64,000 nucleotides of DNA, from assembly GCA_030682795.1 (NCBI GenBank), contig JAUXNJ010000013.1:1-64000 (forward strand), given 5' to 3'. The DNA is from Sphingobacteriaceae bacterium. Lineage in GTDB: Bacteria > Bacteroidota > Bacteroidia > UBA7662. Shown piece by piece: positions 33,180 to 42,959 of the stretch. Each line of letters starts with the position of its first letter. Position 1 is the stretch's first letter. Made by a program: the position numbers and the translations under genes. The notes under the pieces are model-generated. The model worked only from the letters and a program-made list of their open reading frames with translations, did no database searches and was not told the origin of the DNA.

Positions 33180-34600
33180 TGCTGAGTCAACTCATTGATA
33201 TAAGTTACCTGGTTGCCGTGGTGCTCTTTGTGCTGGGCATCAAATACATGGGCCACCCCGACAGTGCTCGCAAGGGCAATCTGATGGCGGCAGGCGGTAT
33301 GGCCTTGGCCGTTTTAGCTACCTTTTTTACGCCAGGCTTGAACAACATCGGGCTGAGCATTGCCGGCATTGCCATTGGCAGTGTGGTCGGCTGGTTAATG
33401 TCGAACCGCATCAAAATGACCGATATGCCGCAAATGGTGTCGTTTTTTAACGGCATGGGTGGTGCTGCAGCGGCTTTAATTGCCATTGCTGAGGTGTATG
33501 GCATTTACCATGGCTCCGACATTGGCATGGCGACACTGATGCTGAATCCGAACAGCACATTTTACTTTTACTTCGCTGCTTTACTGGTAAGTTTGGTTGT
33601 GGGAGGGGTGTCGTTTACTGGCTCCATCATTGCCATGGGTAAACTACAAGGCTTCGTGAGTGGTAAATCGGTGCGCTGGCCCATGCAAAAGCTTACCAAC
33701 AACGGCTTGCTGGTGGTCATTGCCGCTTTGTCGGTGCTGTTTTTCTTCTTGGGAGAAGGTAATGAAATGGTGATTTACATCATTTTGGCCTTATCGCTGT
33801 TGTTTGGGGTGCTGTTCGTGATGCCAATTGGTGGAGCGGATATGCCGGTGGTGATTTCATTGTTAAACTCCTTCACCGGACTTACAGCTGCTACTACCGG
33901 TTTGCTTTTCGATAATAAAGTGATGTTGATGGGGGGAGTATTGGTGGGTTCTGCGGGCTTTTTGCTCACTGTGCTCATGTGTAAGGCCATGAACCGCTCG
34001 CTCACGGCAGTGTTGTTAGGGGCATTCAATAGTGGCACAGGCGCCGCTTCTGACCGCGAAATCGATACCACCTACCGCGAAATCAATTTAAGTGATGCGT
34101 CCATTCTGTTGGCCTATGCCCGCAAAGTGGTTATCATTCCCGGTTATGGTTTGGCCGTTGCCCAAGCCCAACACGTGGTGCACGAGCTCGAAAAACTGCT
34201 CGAAGCCAAAGGGGTAGAGGTAAAGTATGGCATCCACCCGGTAGCGGGCCGCATGCCTGGGCACATGAACGTACTATTGGCCGAGTCAGACGTATCGTAC
34301 GACAAGCTCATTGAGATGGAGAAAATCAACGATGAGTTTCCACAAACCGATGTGGTGGTGGTCATCGGCGCTAACGACGTAGTGAATCCAGCCGCAGAAC
34401 TCGATCCTGCCAGTCCCATCTATGGCATGCCAATTTTACAAGCCGATCGCGCCCAAAACATCATCGTTATCAAACGTTCCATGAGCGCGGGTTATGCGGG
34501 TATCGAAAACGAACTGTTCTACAATCCTAAAACCAGAATGCTCTTTGGCGATGCCAAATCTGCACTCAGTAGTTTGGTAGAGGCCGTGAAGGCACTGTAA
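33179..34600 (+). CDS. pntB: NAD(P) transhydrogenase subunit beta
   Basis: 473 residues. The N-terminal half has eight or nine membrane helices with DMPQMVSFFNGMGGAAAALI and ADMPVVISLLNSFTGLTAAT. The C-terminal half is the NADP-binding domain III: VVIIPGYGLAVAQAQHVVHE, GIHPVAGRMPGHMNVLLAE and VVVIGANDVVNPAA. It completes the proton-translocating transhydrogenase. A convergent gene begins nine bases after the stop. Confidence 0.95.
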   Translation: MLSQLIDISYLVAVVLFVLGIKYMGHPDSARKGNLMAAGGMALAVLATFFTPGLNNIGLSIAGIAIGSVVGWLMSNRIKMTDMPQMVSFFNGMGGAAAALIAIAEVYGIYHGSDIGMATLMLNPNSTFYFYFAALLVSLVVGGVSFTGSIIAMGKLQGFVSGKSVRWPMQKLTNNGLLVVIAALSVLFFFLGEGNEMVIYIILALSLLFGVLFVMPIGGADMPVVISLLNSFTGLTAATTGLLFDNKVMLMGGVLVGSAGFLLTVLMCKAMNRSLTAVLLGAFNSGTGAASDREIDTTYREINLSDASILLAYARKVVIIPGYGLAVAQAQHVVHELEKLLEAKGVEVKYGIHPVAGRMPGHMNVLLAESDVSYDKLIEMEKINDEFPQTDVVVVIGANDVVNPAAELDPASPIYGMPILQADRAQNIIVIKRSMSAGYAGIENELFYNPKTRMLFGDAKSALSSLVEAVKAL

Positions 34601-34609
34601 ACGGCTTTA

Positions 34610-34897
34610 CTACAGTATCTCGTTGATGGCAGCAGCCATTTGCGCATCCAAGGCGGTTACCCCGCCCCGATCGTGAGTGCTGAGCTGTATCTCAACTTGG
34701 TTGTATACATTGCTCCAGTGCGGGTGGTGGTCGAGCTTTTCAGCTAGTAATGCAACCCGGTTCAAAAAGGCCCAAGCTTCGCTGAAATTGACGAAATTGA
34801 GCTTTCTCTCTAGGGATTTAGCACTAACTTTCCAGTCTTTTAGTTGCAGCTGCAACATTTCTAAGGCTTCGGGTGTAAGGAGTTGGCGTGTTGACAT
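34610..34897 (-). CDS. 4a-hydroxytetrahydrobiopterin dehydratase (PCD/DCoH family)
   Basis: 95 residues, the usual PCD length. The motif EKLDHHPHWSNVYNQVEIQL, followed by STHDRGGVTALD, contains the active-site His-His and the later His of pterin-4a-carbinolamine dehydratases. The enzyme recycles the pterin cofactor after aromatic amino-acid hydroxylation, or supports moco/pterin metabolism. It stands alone on the minus strand between pntB and gltA; no phenylalanine hydroxylase is in the window. Confidence 0.93.
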   Translation of the reverse strand: MSTRQLLTPEALEMLQLQLKDWKVSAKSLERKLNFVNFSEAWAFLNRVALLAEKLDHHPHWSNVYNQVEIQLSTHDRGGVTALDAQMAAAINEIL

Positions 34898-35064
34898 GTT
34901 TTTTCTTGTAATAGAAACTTTTTTCTGCTTTATGCGCTTTGTGAGAGAACGGATTAAAAAAAAGCCGATATAGCTGTGAAAAATCCTCCTTTTTGTGGAT
35001 TTTTACGCTGTCAAGCGCTCCCAGGCCGCAATCAGCTCTAAAACACTAAAATTACAACATATAT

Positions 35065-36351
35065 ATGTCTCAATTTGCAGAAATACATTACGGCGACAAA
35101 TCTTATAAACTTCCAGTAATCGTTGGTACTGAAAACGAAACAGCCATCGATATCTCTAAGTTACGCGATGATTCTGGTCTCATAACCCTCGATATTGGTT
35201 ATAAAAATACGGGCGCTACCAAAAGTGCCATCACTTTTATTGATGGTGACGAAGGCATTCTGAGCTACCGCGGTTACTCCATCGAACAGTTGGCCGAAAA
35301 CTCCACCTTCATGGAGGTAAGTTATTTGTTAATCAACGGCGAATTGCCAACAGCGGCACAACTTGAAAATTTCAATTATTCGATCTCGCGGCGCACCCTC
35401 GTACACGAGAACATCAAAAAATTCCTAGATGCTTATCCCGGAGGCACCCATCCAATGGGTGTGCTCATGTGTACCGTCGCTTCTTTGTCGAGCTTCTACC
35501 CAAACTCACTTAATCCAAATCGCTCTGCTGAAGAAGTAGACCGCACCATTCACCGCCTCATTGCTAAAATGGGTACGATTGCGGCTTGGACTTACAAAAA
35601 GTCGACCGGTCACCCTTATATGTATCCAAATAATAAATTGGATTATGTGAGCAACTTCTTGCAAATGATGTTTGGTCACCGCACCGAAGAGTACATGCCA
35701 GATCCAGTGGTTGTAGATGCATTGAATAAATTATTGATTCTACATGCCGATCATGAGCAAAATTGCTCCACTTCAACAGTGCGTATCGTGGGGTCGTCAC
35801 AAGCAAATATTTATGCTTCAGTAGCGGCGGGTATTGGTGCTTTGTGGGGACCACTGCATGGTGGCGCTAACCAAGCGGTGATAGAAATGCTTGAGCAAAT
35901 CAAAGCAGATGGTGGCGATGCCATGAAGTACATCAACAAGGCAAAAGATAAGAATGATCCGTTCCGCCTCATGGGCTTCGGACACCGGGTTTACAAGAAC
36001 TTCGACCCACGCGCCAAAATCATCAAAGTTGCATGCGATCAGGTATTGAACAAACTGGGCATCAACGACCCAATCCTCGATATTGCCAAACAACTCGAAA
36101 CAGTGGCGTTAAGCGATCCTTATTTCATTGAGCGCAAGTTGTACCCGAACGTCGATTTCTACTCAGGTATCATTTACCGGGCAATTGGCATTCCAACCGA
36201 TATGTTCACCGTGATGTTTGCCTTGGGCCGCCTCCCAGGTTGGATAGCGCAGTGGAAAGAGATGCGTGAAGGCAACGAGCCAATCGGTCGCCCACGTCAG
36301 GTGTACATCGGTCACCCTAAGCGCGAATATGTACCCATTACCAAGCGATAA
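35065..36351 (+). CDS. gltA: Citrate synthase
   Basis: 428 residues, type II hexameric length. Active-site motifs: LHADHEQNCSTSTVR, GPLHGGANQAVIEML, MGFGHRVYKNFDPRAK and DFYSGIIYRAIGIPTDMFT, holding the two catalytic His and the Asp. It condenses oxaloacetate and acetyl-CoA in the TCA cycle. Monocistronic, with a strong terminator directly behind. Confidence 0.97.
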   Translation: MSQFAEIHYGDKSYKLPVIVGTENETAIDISKLRDDSGLITLDIGYKNTGATKSAITFIDGDEGILSYRGYSIEQLAENSTFMEVSYLLINGELPTAAQLENFNYSISRRTLVHENIKKFLDAYPGGTHPMGVLMCTVASLSSFYPNSLNPNRSAEEVDRTIHRLIAKMGTIAAWTYKKSTGHPYMYPNNKLDYVSNFLQMMFGHRTEEYMPDPVVVDALNKLLILHADHEQNCSTSTVRIVGSSQANIYASVAAGIGALWGPLHGGANQAVIEMLEQIKADGGDAMKYINKAKDKNDPFRLMGFGHRVYKNFDPRAKIIKVACDQVLNKLGINDPILDIAKQLETVALSDPYFIERKLYPNVDFYSGIIYRAIGIPTDMFTVMFALGRLPGWIAQWKEMREGNEPIGRPRQVYIGHPKREYVPITKR

Positions 36352-36370
36352 TCCGCTTACAAATGATAAA

Positions 36371-36396
36371 AATGAGGCTTCGGCCTCATTTTTTTT
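36371..36396 (+). terminator. Rho-independent terminator of gltA
   Basis: AATGAGGC (36371-36378), a UUCG-type tetraloop, GCCTCATT (36383-36390), then T residues to 36396. The reverse complement also gives A/T flanks, so it may serve the convergent gene at 36428 too. Confidence 0.9.
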
Positions 36397-36427
36397 GCCC
36401 GAACTTTTGGTAGAGGGAGGGGCTTGA

Positions 36428-37111
36428 TCAATGGTGCAGGGGCCTGTCTTCCTGCAAAACCATAGCGGCTCCTTTGTAAAAGTACCAGGCAGCAAGGGCC
36501 ATGAGTGTGTGACTGATGTCGAGGTGATTAAACCAGCGGTGTAGACCGAGTTCGAACAAATGAACCCCAGCCGCCGCTGTTGCAACGCCTATGGCAATCA
36601 GGAATTGCTGACTGCCTAGCGATGTGGTTTTTCGGTAGATGTACAGTTCCAACGAGAGTACCACCACCAGCATCCCATAAGCAGCATGTGCTTCTACAAA
36701 GAAGAAGTTTTGGGTGTAGGCTACGATGGCACATAAACTAAACAGCTCCACCAGGTTCAGCCGCGCAAACCACCGTCCTGTATTTTTAGAAAGCAGGGGT
36801 TGGGCGTGAAAAATGGCAGCACGCTCTAACAAGGCTACCGAAAACATGGAAACATACCAGCCCGGCATCTTCCAAACAAAACCCAATTGCACTATAAAGC
36901 CGTGACCAATGATGCCGCCGTAAGCCGTGGCGAGTCCCATGGTTAAAAAATAGGCTCTAAATAGCCACCGGAGTTGGCCTGCAGGTGCGTTTTTCAATTG
37001 ATAAAAGGCGTACCAGCATACTGCCGTCACCAATAAATCGGTGAGTACGGTTACAGGCTCATACAGTACAAAGTTGCCAAAATCCCAGGAGGTATCAGGA
37101 AGAGTTAACAT
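36428..37111 (-). CDS. Seven-helix membrane protein of unknown function
   Basis: 227 residues. About seven hydrophobic helices can be read, for example TVLTDLLVTAVCWYAFYQL, FLTMGLATAYGGIIGHGFIV, WYVSMFSVALLERAAIF, FLIAIGVATAAAGVHLFELG and ISHTLMALAAWYFYKGAAMV. Polar residues cluster in and beside the last helices (HLFELGLHRWFNHLDISH), a pattern that recalls the CREST superfamily (alkaline ceramidase, PAQR, TraB-linked hydrolases), but the match is loose. A TAATTTTG box ends five bases before the start codon, so the message may be leaderless. Function is not assignable from sequence. Confidence 0.7.
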   Translation of the reverse strand: MLTLPDTSWDFGNFVLYEPVTVLTDLLVTAVCWYAFYQLKNAPAGQLRWLFRAYFLTMGLATAYGGIIGHGFIVQLGFVWKMPGWYVSMFSVALLERAAIFHAQPLLSKNTGRWFARLNLVELFSLCAIVAYTQNFFFVEAHAAYGMLVVVLSLELYIYRKTTSLGSQQFLIAIGVATAAAGVHLFELGLHRWFNHLDISHTLMALAAWYFYKGAAMVLQEDRPLHH

Positions 37112-37115
37112 GCTG

Positions 37116-37123
37116 CAAAATTA
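37116..37123 (-). promoter_or_regulatory. -7 promoter element, possibly leaderless
   Basis: On the minus strand TAATTTTG fits TAnnTTTG and is followed by CAGC and then the ATG of the membrane protein. A TTG 23 bases upstream may be a poor -33 element. Confidence 0.4.
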
Positions 37124-37357
37124 GCTGATTTTCGGACGTTTTGCGCCAATGCCGCTTCTATAGCTGAAGCCAGTTAGGGACATGTGTTTTGGTATTTCCA
37201 AGCCATTCAAAGGCTCGGGAAACAGGCGTACACCTGCCAGCAGTATTCCTTAATAATCAGGGCCAAGGTAGCCTTTCAACAAAAACGGATGCTGTTCCTT
37301 TTTAGCCATATACAGCCATAAACTTAGGCTGATTCGGCTGACTATGCAAGCTGAATA

Positions 37358-37384
37358 ACGCATTTTGCGTATTGCAAAATGCGT
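37358..37384. repeat. Perfect 11-bp inverted repeat with 5-base loop
   Basis: ACGCATTTTGC (37358-37368), GTATT, GCAAAATGCGT (37374-37384). It lies 33 bases past the stop of the aminopeptidase gene. No T-run follows on the minus strand, so it is either an mRNA 3' stem or a protein-binding dyad rather than a classic terminator. Confidence 0.65.
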
Positions 37385-37416
37385 AATATATACTGCAAAG
37401 TATCGATTCAATTCCC

Positions 37417-38712
37417 TTATTTCCCTGCCAGCATTACCTCTTCAATTTCTTCGGTTTCAATAGGAATGCCAGCCATTAGATTAACCGGTCCGTTTTTGGT
37501 AATCAGGATGTCGTTTTCGATGCGAATGCCCAGGCCTTCTTCAGCAATGTATATGCCCGGTTCGCAGGTAATCACCATGCCTTCGTCGAGCTTGCCATAG
37601 CGCGCACCAATGTCGTGTACGTCGATGCCCAAAAAGTGACCCGTTCCATGTGGGAAGTACTTTTTATAAGCGGGCCAATGAGGATTTTCCTTGGCAATAT
37701 CGTCGCGGGTAATGAGCCCTAGACTGAGTAACTCATCTTGCATGATCAAGGCCGCCTCGCGGTTGTACTCGTCGAGGGTGCGACCCGGCACCAGCAGCTT
37801 GGTGGCAGCGTAATTTACCCGCAGTACGGCATCGTACACTTCTTTTTGGCGCTTGCTAAAGCGACCGTTTACCGGAAAGCAGCGCGTCATATCGCCGGCA
37901 TAATTGGCATAGTCGGCACCAAAGTCGAGCAACATCAAATCGCCGTCTTTACACTGCTTGTCGTTTTTTACATAATGCAGCACACAAGCACTCGCCCCGC
38001 TGGCAATGATGGGCTCAAAAGAGAAGCCATTGGCGCGGTTACTGAGGAAGTGCTTGAGGATGGTGCCTTCAATTTCAAATTCCCAGGTGCCGGACTTTAC
38101 CATTTTCAGTACTTCATGGAAACCGCCAGCCGTAATATGGATAGCGCGTTTAATGAGCTCCACTTCGAGTGCATGTTTGCGCGAGCGGTGTTGCTCCATG
38201 ATTTTGGCAGCACGCTTATAAGTATGTAGGGGGAATTGCTGCTGCAACTCACGGGCAAAACGCAGTTCGGCCGTGGCCAAAGGATTGCTGGCGCGGTCGT
38301 TTTCATTGGTGTTGAGGTAGCACACATCGGCATACTTCATATAGGTGTTGAGGGTGCTGCGAAACTCCTTGTTCCAAAGTACGGTGGTGATGCCCGACAT
38401 GGCAGCGGCTTCGGCTTGCGAATATTTATGACCTTCCCAAACGGCAATGTGGTCGTTGGTTTCTAATATAAATAGGACTTCCCGGAAACGTGGGTTCGGA
38501 CAATCGGGGTAGAGCATTAAAAAGGTGTCTTCCTGATCGATGCCCGTGAGCCAAAAAAGCTCGCTGTTTTGCCGGAAATAAAAATTGGCATCGGCATTGC
38601 GCGGAAATTGGTCGTTCGACACAAAAAAGGCAACGCTATTGGGCTGCATATCGGCCGTAAAACGGGCGCGGTTGTGGATAAAGAGCTGGGGATCGATGGG
38701 TTCGTAACGCAT
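37417..38712 (-). CDS. pepP: Xaa-Pro aminopeptidase (M24B, aminopeptidase P)
   Basis: 431 residues. The N-terminal AMP_N domain (about 1-150) includes FFVSNDQFPRNADANFYFRQ and FWLTGID. The pita-bread catalytic domain holds the two-metal site: DFGADYANYAGDMTR (two Asp), HGTGHFLGIDVHD (His), TCEPGIY (Glu) and RIENDILIT (Glu). It removes N-terminal residues preceding proline in the cytoplasm. Monocistronic on the minus strand; the ribosomal superoperon starts divergently. Confidence 0.93.
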   Translation of the reverse strand: MRYEPIDPQLFIHNRARFTADMQPNSVAFFVSNDQFPRNADANFYFRQNSELFWLTGIDQEDTFLMLYPDCPNPRFREVLFILETNDHIAVWEGHKYSQAEAAAMSGITTVLWNKEFRSTLNTYMKYADVCYLNTNENDRASNPLATAELRFARELQQQFPLHTYKRAAKIMEQHRSRKHALEVELIKRAIHITAGGFHEVLKMVKSGTWEFEIEGTILKHFLSNRANGFSFEPIIASGASACVLHYVKNDKQCKDGDLMLLDFGADYANYAGDMTRCFPVNGRFSKRQKEVYDAVLRVNYAATKLLVPGRTLDEYNREAALIMQDELLSLGLITRDDIAKENPHWPAYKKYFPHGTGHFLGIDVHDIGARYGKLDEGMVITCEPGIYIAEEGLGIRIENDILITKNGPVNLMAGIPIETEEIEEVMLAGK

Positions 38713-38908
38713 GCTTTTGAATTAAGAGCACCAAATTAGGAGTTTTCCACGGTTTTTTCGGGGCAAATACACTTTATCAAACTTATCTTGAAAATAGTAT
38801 GAGGGGGTGAATATGGCGAATGGAGCGCATTAGAGGCTTTTTTGACTGCTTTGAGGGCTGGCTTATCCACATATAACCCGCTCGATTCCAAAAATTTGGA
38901 CGAGTCGT

Positions 38909-38939
38909 TTTGCAATTATTCAGGAATTAAATACCTTTG
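38909..38939 (+). promoter_or_regulatory. Promoter of the ribosomal superoperon
   Basis: TTTG (38909-38912), exactly 19 bases, TACCTTTG (38932-38939): a complete match to the Bacteroidota housekeeping consensus. Transcription should start about 38946, leaving a leader of about 50 bases before rpsL. Confidence 0.8.
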
Positions 38940-38996
38940 CAGTCCCTTGAAGATAGGGAGTAGTGTGTTTATTAGAATAGCGTATTAAATTATAGC

Positions 38997-39401
38997 ATGC
39001 CAACCATACAGCAACTCGTAAGAAAAGGCCGTGAGCATAAGGCTGATAAGAGCAAATCACCGGCATTGGATGCTTGCCCGCAACGTCGCGGTGTTTGCAC
39101 CCGGGTGTATACAACTACACCTAAAAAACCAAACTCCGCCATGCGTAAAGTGGCGCGTGTTAGATTGACCAACCAGAAAGAAGTGAATGCTTACATTCCA
39201 GGTGAAGGTCACAACCTCCAGGAGCACTCTATTGTGTTGATCCGTGGCGGTCGTGTGAAAGACCTTCCAGGTGTACGTTACCACATCATTCGTGGTGCAC
39301 TTGACACCGCTGGTGTTAACGGTCGCAAACAAGGACGTTCAAAGTACGGTGCAAAAGCCAAGCAGGTTGCAGCACCAGCAAAAGGCGCAAAAAAGAAGTA
39401 A
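38997..39401 (+). CDS. rpsL: Ribosomal protein S12
   Basis: 134 residues. Conserved decoding-centre loops [19 protein letters not shown] and [18 protein letters not shown] are intact; the lysines and proline where streptomycin resistance arises have the usual wild-type residues (PKKPNS). The tail is Lys/Ala-rich. First gene of the str-S10-spc-alpha superoperon, 10 bases before rpsG. Confidence 0.98.
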   Translation: MPTIQQLVRKGREHKADKSKSPALDACPQRRGVCTRVYTTTPKKPNSAMRKVARVRLTNQKEVNAYIPGEGHNLQEHSIVLIRGGRVKDLPGVRYHIIRGALDTAGVNGRKQGRSKYGAKAKQVAAPAKGAKKK

Positions 39402-39411
39402 TATTTAAGCG

Positions 39412-39879
39412 ATGAGAAAGACTCGTGCGAAAAAACGGATCATAGAGCAGGATCCAAAGTTTCAGGACATTGTGGTGACCAAGTTCATCAACAACATGAT
39501 GCTCGACGGTAAGAAGAGTACCGCTTCAGAGATTTTCTATGAAGCCATGGCTGTTATTGAAAAGCGTACTACGGAGCCAGGCATCGAAGTTTGGCGTCGT
39601 GCGTTGAATAACGTAATGCCGAACGTGGAAGTAAAAAGCCGCCGTGTTGGTGGTGCTACTTTCCAGGTGCCTATCGAAGTAAATCCTTTCCGTAAGCAAG
39701 CCTTGGGCATGCGTTGGTTGATTGGTTATGCTCGCAAGCGTAACGAAAAAACTATGGTAGACCGTCTCGCTGGTGAAGTGATCGCGGCTGCTAAAGGTGA
39801 AGGCGCTGCTGTAAAGAAGAAAGAAGATACATATAAGATGGCGGAAGCCAACAAGGCGTTCTCGCATTTCAGATTCTAA
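39412..39879 (+). CDS. rpsG: Ribosomal protein S7
   Basis: 155 residues, standard length. Family landmarks are [50 protein letters not shown] and the C-terminal [11 protein letters not shown]. Binds the 3' domain of 16S rRNA in the small-subunit head. Two bases separate it from fusA. Confidence 0.98.
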   Translation: MRKTRAKKRIIEQDPKFQDIVVTKFINNMMLDGKKSTASEIFYEAMAVIEKRTTEPGIEVWRRALNNVMPNVEVKSRRVGGATFQVPIEVNPFRKQALGMRWLIGYARKRNEKTMVDRLAGEVIAAAKGEGAAVKKKEDTYKMAEANKAFSHFRF

Positions 39880-39881
39880 TC

Positions 39882-42014
39882 ATGGCACAGAAAGATTTAA
39901 AGTTTACACGCAATATTGGCATCGCTGCTCACATCGATGCTGGTAAAACCACTACTACTGAGCGTATTCTTTATTACACCGGTATGACTCACAAAATTGG
40001 TGAGGTACACGACGGTGCAGCTACCATGGACTGGATGGCACAAGAGCAAGAGCGTGGTATTACCATTACCTCTGCGGCCACCAAGACTACCTGGAAATGG
40101 CATGATAACGAATATGCTGTAAACATCATTGATACCCCAGGTCACGTTGACTTTACCGTAGAAGTGAACCGTTCACTCCGCGTACTCGACGGCTTGGTAT
40201 TTTTGTTTTCTGCCGTTGACGGTGTGGAGCCTCAGTCTGAGACCAACTGGCGTTTGGCCGATAATTATAATGTTCCCCGCATTGGATTCGTGAACAAGAT
40301 GGACCGTCAAGGTGCCGACTTTTTCAAGGTGTGCAAGCAGGTTAAAGATATGTTGGGTTCAACAGCTATTCCATTGCAAGTTCCAATCGGCAACGAAGAA
40401 ACTTTCAAAGGTGTAGTTGATTTGATCGCAAACAAAGCCATCATTTGGGATGAGGAATCGAAGGGTATGACGTATACTGAAATCGAAATCCCTGCTGATT
40501 TGGTAGAACAAGTGCAAGAGTTTCGTCAGCAATTGATCGAAATCACTGCCGAATATGATGATGTATTGATGGAGAAGTTTTTCGACGATCCAGACAGCAT
40601 CACTGAAGCTGAAATGCGTGTAGCCATCCGCCAAGCGGTAATCGACGGTAAGTTTGTGCCGATGATGTGTGGTTCATCATTCAAAAACAAAGGTGTACAG
40701 GCCGTATTAGACGCAGTTTGCGCCTTCTTGCCTTCACCCATGGATACAGAAGCCGTAACAGGTACCAACCCTAAAACCGATGAGCCTACTTCACGTAAGC
40801 CTTCAGTAGACGAGCCTTTCTGTGCCCTTGCCTTCAAAGTAGCTACCGACCCATTCGTAGGTCGCCTTGTATTCTTCCGTGTATATTCTGGTCGTCTCGA
40901 CGCTGGTTCATACATCTCCAAGGTGCGCAGCGATCCAGACAAAGGTGTTACCATCGACAAAGAGCGTATTTCGCGTTTGTTCCAGATGCACGCCAACGAC
41001 CGTAAGTCGATTGACTTTGTAGAAGCTGGTGACATTTGCGCGGCGGTAGGTTTCAAAGACATCAAAACTGGTGATACTTTGTGCGACGAGAAGCACCTCA
41101 TCATCCTCGAGGCGATGAACTTCCCAGAGCCGGTAATCGGTTTGGCGATTGAGCCTAAGACCCAAGCGGATTCTGACAAATTAGGCAACGCCTTGGCGAA
41201 GCTTTCTGAAGAGGATCCTACCTTCCGTGTTCACACGGACGAAGATTCAGGTCAAACCATCATCCAAGGTATGGGTGAGTTGCACCTCGAAATCATTGTA
41301 GACCGCTTGCGTCGTGAATTTAAAGTAGAGTGTAACCAGGGGGCTCCTCAGGTTACTTACAAAGAAGCGATCACTACGCCAGTTACACACCGCGAAACTT
41401 ACAAGAAGCAAACCGGTGGTCGTGGTAAGTTTGCCGATATCCAGGTAGAAGTAATGCCAGGAGATCCAGACAAGCCAGGTTTAGAGTTCATCAATGAGGT
41501 TGTGGGTGGATCAATTCCACGTGAATTCATCCCATCGGTAGAAAAAGGTTTTGCATCAGCCATGTCAAATGGTGTGTTAGCCGGCTTCGCCATCGATAAC
41601 CTCAAAGTACGTTTGTTCGACGGTTCATTCCACGCAGTTGACTCCGACTCACTTTCATTCGAAATTGCAGCTCGTTCAGCTTTCCGTGAAGCTTGTCGCA
41701 AAGCCAACCCGATCCTCCTTGAGCCAATCATGAAGGTTGAGGTAATCACCCCAGAAGATTATATGGGTGATGTAATTGGTGACTTGAACAAGCGTCGTGG
41801 TCAGATGCAAGGTATGGACTCTCGTAATGGAGCCCAAGTAATCAAAGCATTGGTGCCTTTGGCCGAGATGTTCGGTTACGTAACCATCTTGCGTACCCTC
41901 ACTTCGGGTCGTGCAACTTCTACCATGGAGTTCTCACACTTCGCTGAAACCCCTAGAAACATCGCGGACGACGTACTTGCTAAGTACAAGGCCATGAAAG
42001 CTGAAAAAGATTAA
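39882..42014 (+). CDS. fusA: Elongation factor G
   Basis: 710 residues. GTPase motifs: [17 protein letters not shown] (P-loop), RGITITSAA (switch I), DTPGHVDF (switch II), NKMDRQGAD (G4). Domain IV has [11 protein letters not shown] and the tip region; the C-terminus has the [15 protein letters not shown] segment. Catalyses translocation. In this genome fusA is followed directly by rpsJ, with no tuf gene between, as is usual in Bacteroidota. Confidence 0.98.
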   Translation: MAQKDLKFTRNIGIAAHIDAGKTTTTERILYYTGMTHKIGEVHDGAATMDWMAQEQERGITITSAATKTTWKWHDNEYAVNIIDTPGHVDFTVEVNRSLRVLDGLVFLFSAVDGVEPQSETNWRLADNYNVPRIGFVNKMDRQGADFFKVCKQVKDMLGSTAIPLQVPIGNEETFKGVVDLIANKAIIWDEESKGMTYTEIEIPADLVEQVQEFRQQLIEITAEYDDVLMEKFFDDPDSITEAEMRVAIRQAVIDGKFVPMMCGSSFKNKGVQAVLDAVCAFLPSPMDTEAVTGTNPKTDEPTSRKPSVDEPFCALAFKVATDPFVGRLVFFRVYSGRLDAGSYISKVRSDPDKGVTIDKERISRLFQMHANDRKSIDFVEAGDICAAVGFKDIKTGDTLCDEKHLIILEAMNFPEPVIGLAIEPKTQADSDKLGNALAKLSEEDPTFRVHTDEDSGQTIIQGMGELHLEIIVDRLRREFKVECNQGAPQVTYKEAITTPVTHRETYKKQTGGRGKFADIQVEVMPGDPDKPGLEFINEVVGGSIPREFIPSVEKGFASAMSNGVLAGFAIDNLKVRLFDGSFHAVDSDSLSFEIAARSAFREACRKANPILLEPIMKVEVITPEDYMGDVIGDLNKRRGQMQGMDSRNGAQVIKALVPLAEMFGYVTILRTLTSGRATSTMEFSHFAETPRNIADDVLAKYKAMKAEKD

Positions 42015-42025
42015 TAATAACGGAA

Positions 42026-42331
42026 ATGAGTCATCGTATTCGCATAAAATTGAAGTCTTACGACCACAATCTCGTTGACAAGTCAGCAGAGAAAATCGTG
42101 AAGACAGTGAAAACTACCGGTGCAGTGGTTAGTGGTCCTATCCCATTGCCTACCGAGAAGCGCATCTTCACAGTGTTGAAGTCGCCTCACGTAAACAAAA
42201 AAGCCCGTGAGCAATTCCAGTTGTGCTCTTACAAGCGCATTTTGGATATCTACAGCTCTTCTTCGAAGACAGTAGATGCCCTGATGAAATTGGAGCTCCC
42301 GAGCGGTGTAGATGTAGAAATTAAAGTTTGA
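42026..42331 (+). CDS. rpsJ: Ribosomal protein S10
   Basis: 101 residues. [40 protein letters not shown] and KKAREQFQL are diagnostic. S10 also acts as NusE in transcription antitermination. Eleven bases after fusA, 12 before rplC. Confidence 0.98.
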   Translation: MSHRIRIKLKSYDHNLVDKSAEKIVKTVKTTGAVVSGPIPLPTEKRIFTVLKSPHVNKKAREQFQLCSYKRILDIYSSSSKTVDALMKLELPSGVDVEIKV

Positions 42332-42343
42332 TAACCGACAATC

Positions 42344-42958
42344 ATGTCAGGAATAATTGGTAAAAAAGTTGGAATGACCAGCATTTTCAGTGCCGATGGT
42401 AAAAATGTACCATGCACAGTTTTGGAAGCTGGTCCTTGCGTAATTACGCAAGTGAAGACCGTTGAAACAGACGGTTATGACGCCTACCAGCTTGCTTATG
42501 GTGATAAGAAGGAGAAATCCACCACCAAGGCAATGCTAGGACACTTCAAGAAAGCCGGAACTACTCCTAAGCGCAAGCTTACAGAGCTCACCTTCGAACA
42601 GGAGTTGGGTTTGGGAGATACCGTAACGGTGGATATTTTTTCAGAAGGCGAATTTGTTGACGTCGTTGGCGTGAGCAAAGGTAAAGGCTTCCAGGGCGTT
42701 GTAAAGCGTCACGGATTCAGCGGTGTGGGTGGACAAACCCACGGTCAGCATAACCGCTTACGTGCACCAGGTTCATTGGGTGCGTCGTCATGGCCTTCAA
42801 GAGTTTTCAAAGGCATGCGCATGGGTGGTCAAACAGGTAATGTACGCGTTAAGGCGTTAAACCTCGAGATCCTGAAAGTGTTTCCTGAGCAAAACCTGCT
42901 GGTAGTTAAAGGTTCCGTTCCTGGAGCCAAGGGTTCATTCGTAATCGTGGAGAAATAA
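42344..42958 (+). CDS. rplC: Ribosomal protein L3
   Basis: 204 residues. [13 protein letters not shown] at the N-terminus and [37 protein letters not shown] in the loop that reaches the peptidyl transferase centre. Early 50S assembly protein. One base before rplD. Confidence 0.98.
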   Translation: MSGIIGKKVGMTSIFSADGKNVPCTVLEAGPCVITQVKTVETDGYDAYQLAYGDKKEKSTTKAMLGHFKKAGTTPKRKLTELTFEQELGLGDTVTVDIFSEGEFVDVVGVSKGKGFQGVVKRHGFSGVGGQTHGQHNRLRAPGSLGASSWPSRVFKGMRMGGQTGNVRVKALNLEILKVFPEQNLLVVKGSVPGAKGSFVIVEK

Positions 42959-42959
42959 G

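Larger units (their letters stand above)
37112..37416. other. Intergenic stretch without a gene
   Basis: 305 bases between two minus-strand genes. They hold the promoter-like box of the 36428 gene at the left and a strong palindrome near 37358-37384. No credible coding frame or RNA gene is seen. Confidence 0.6.
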
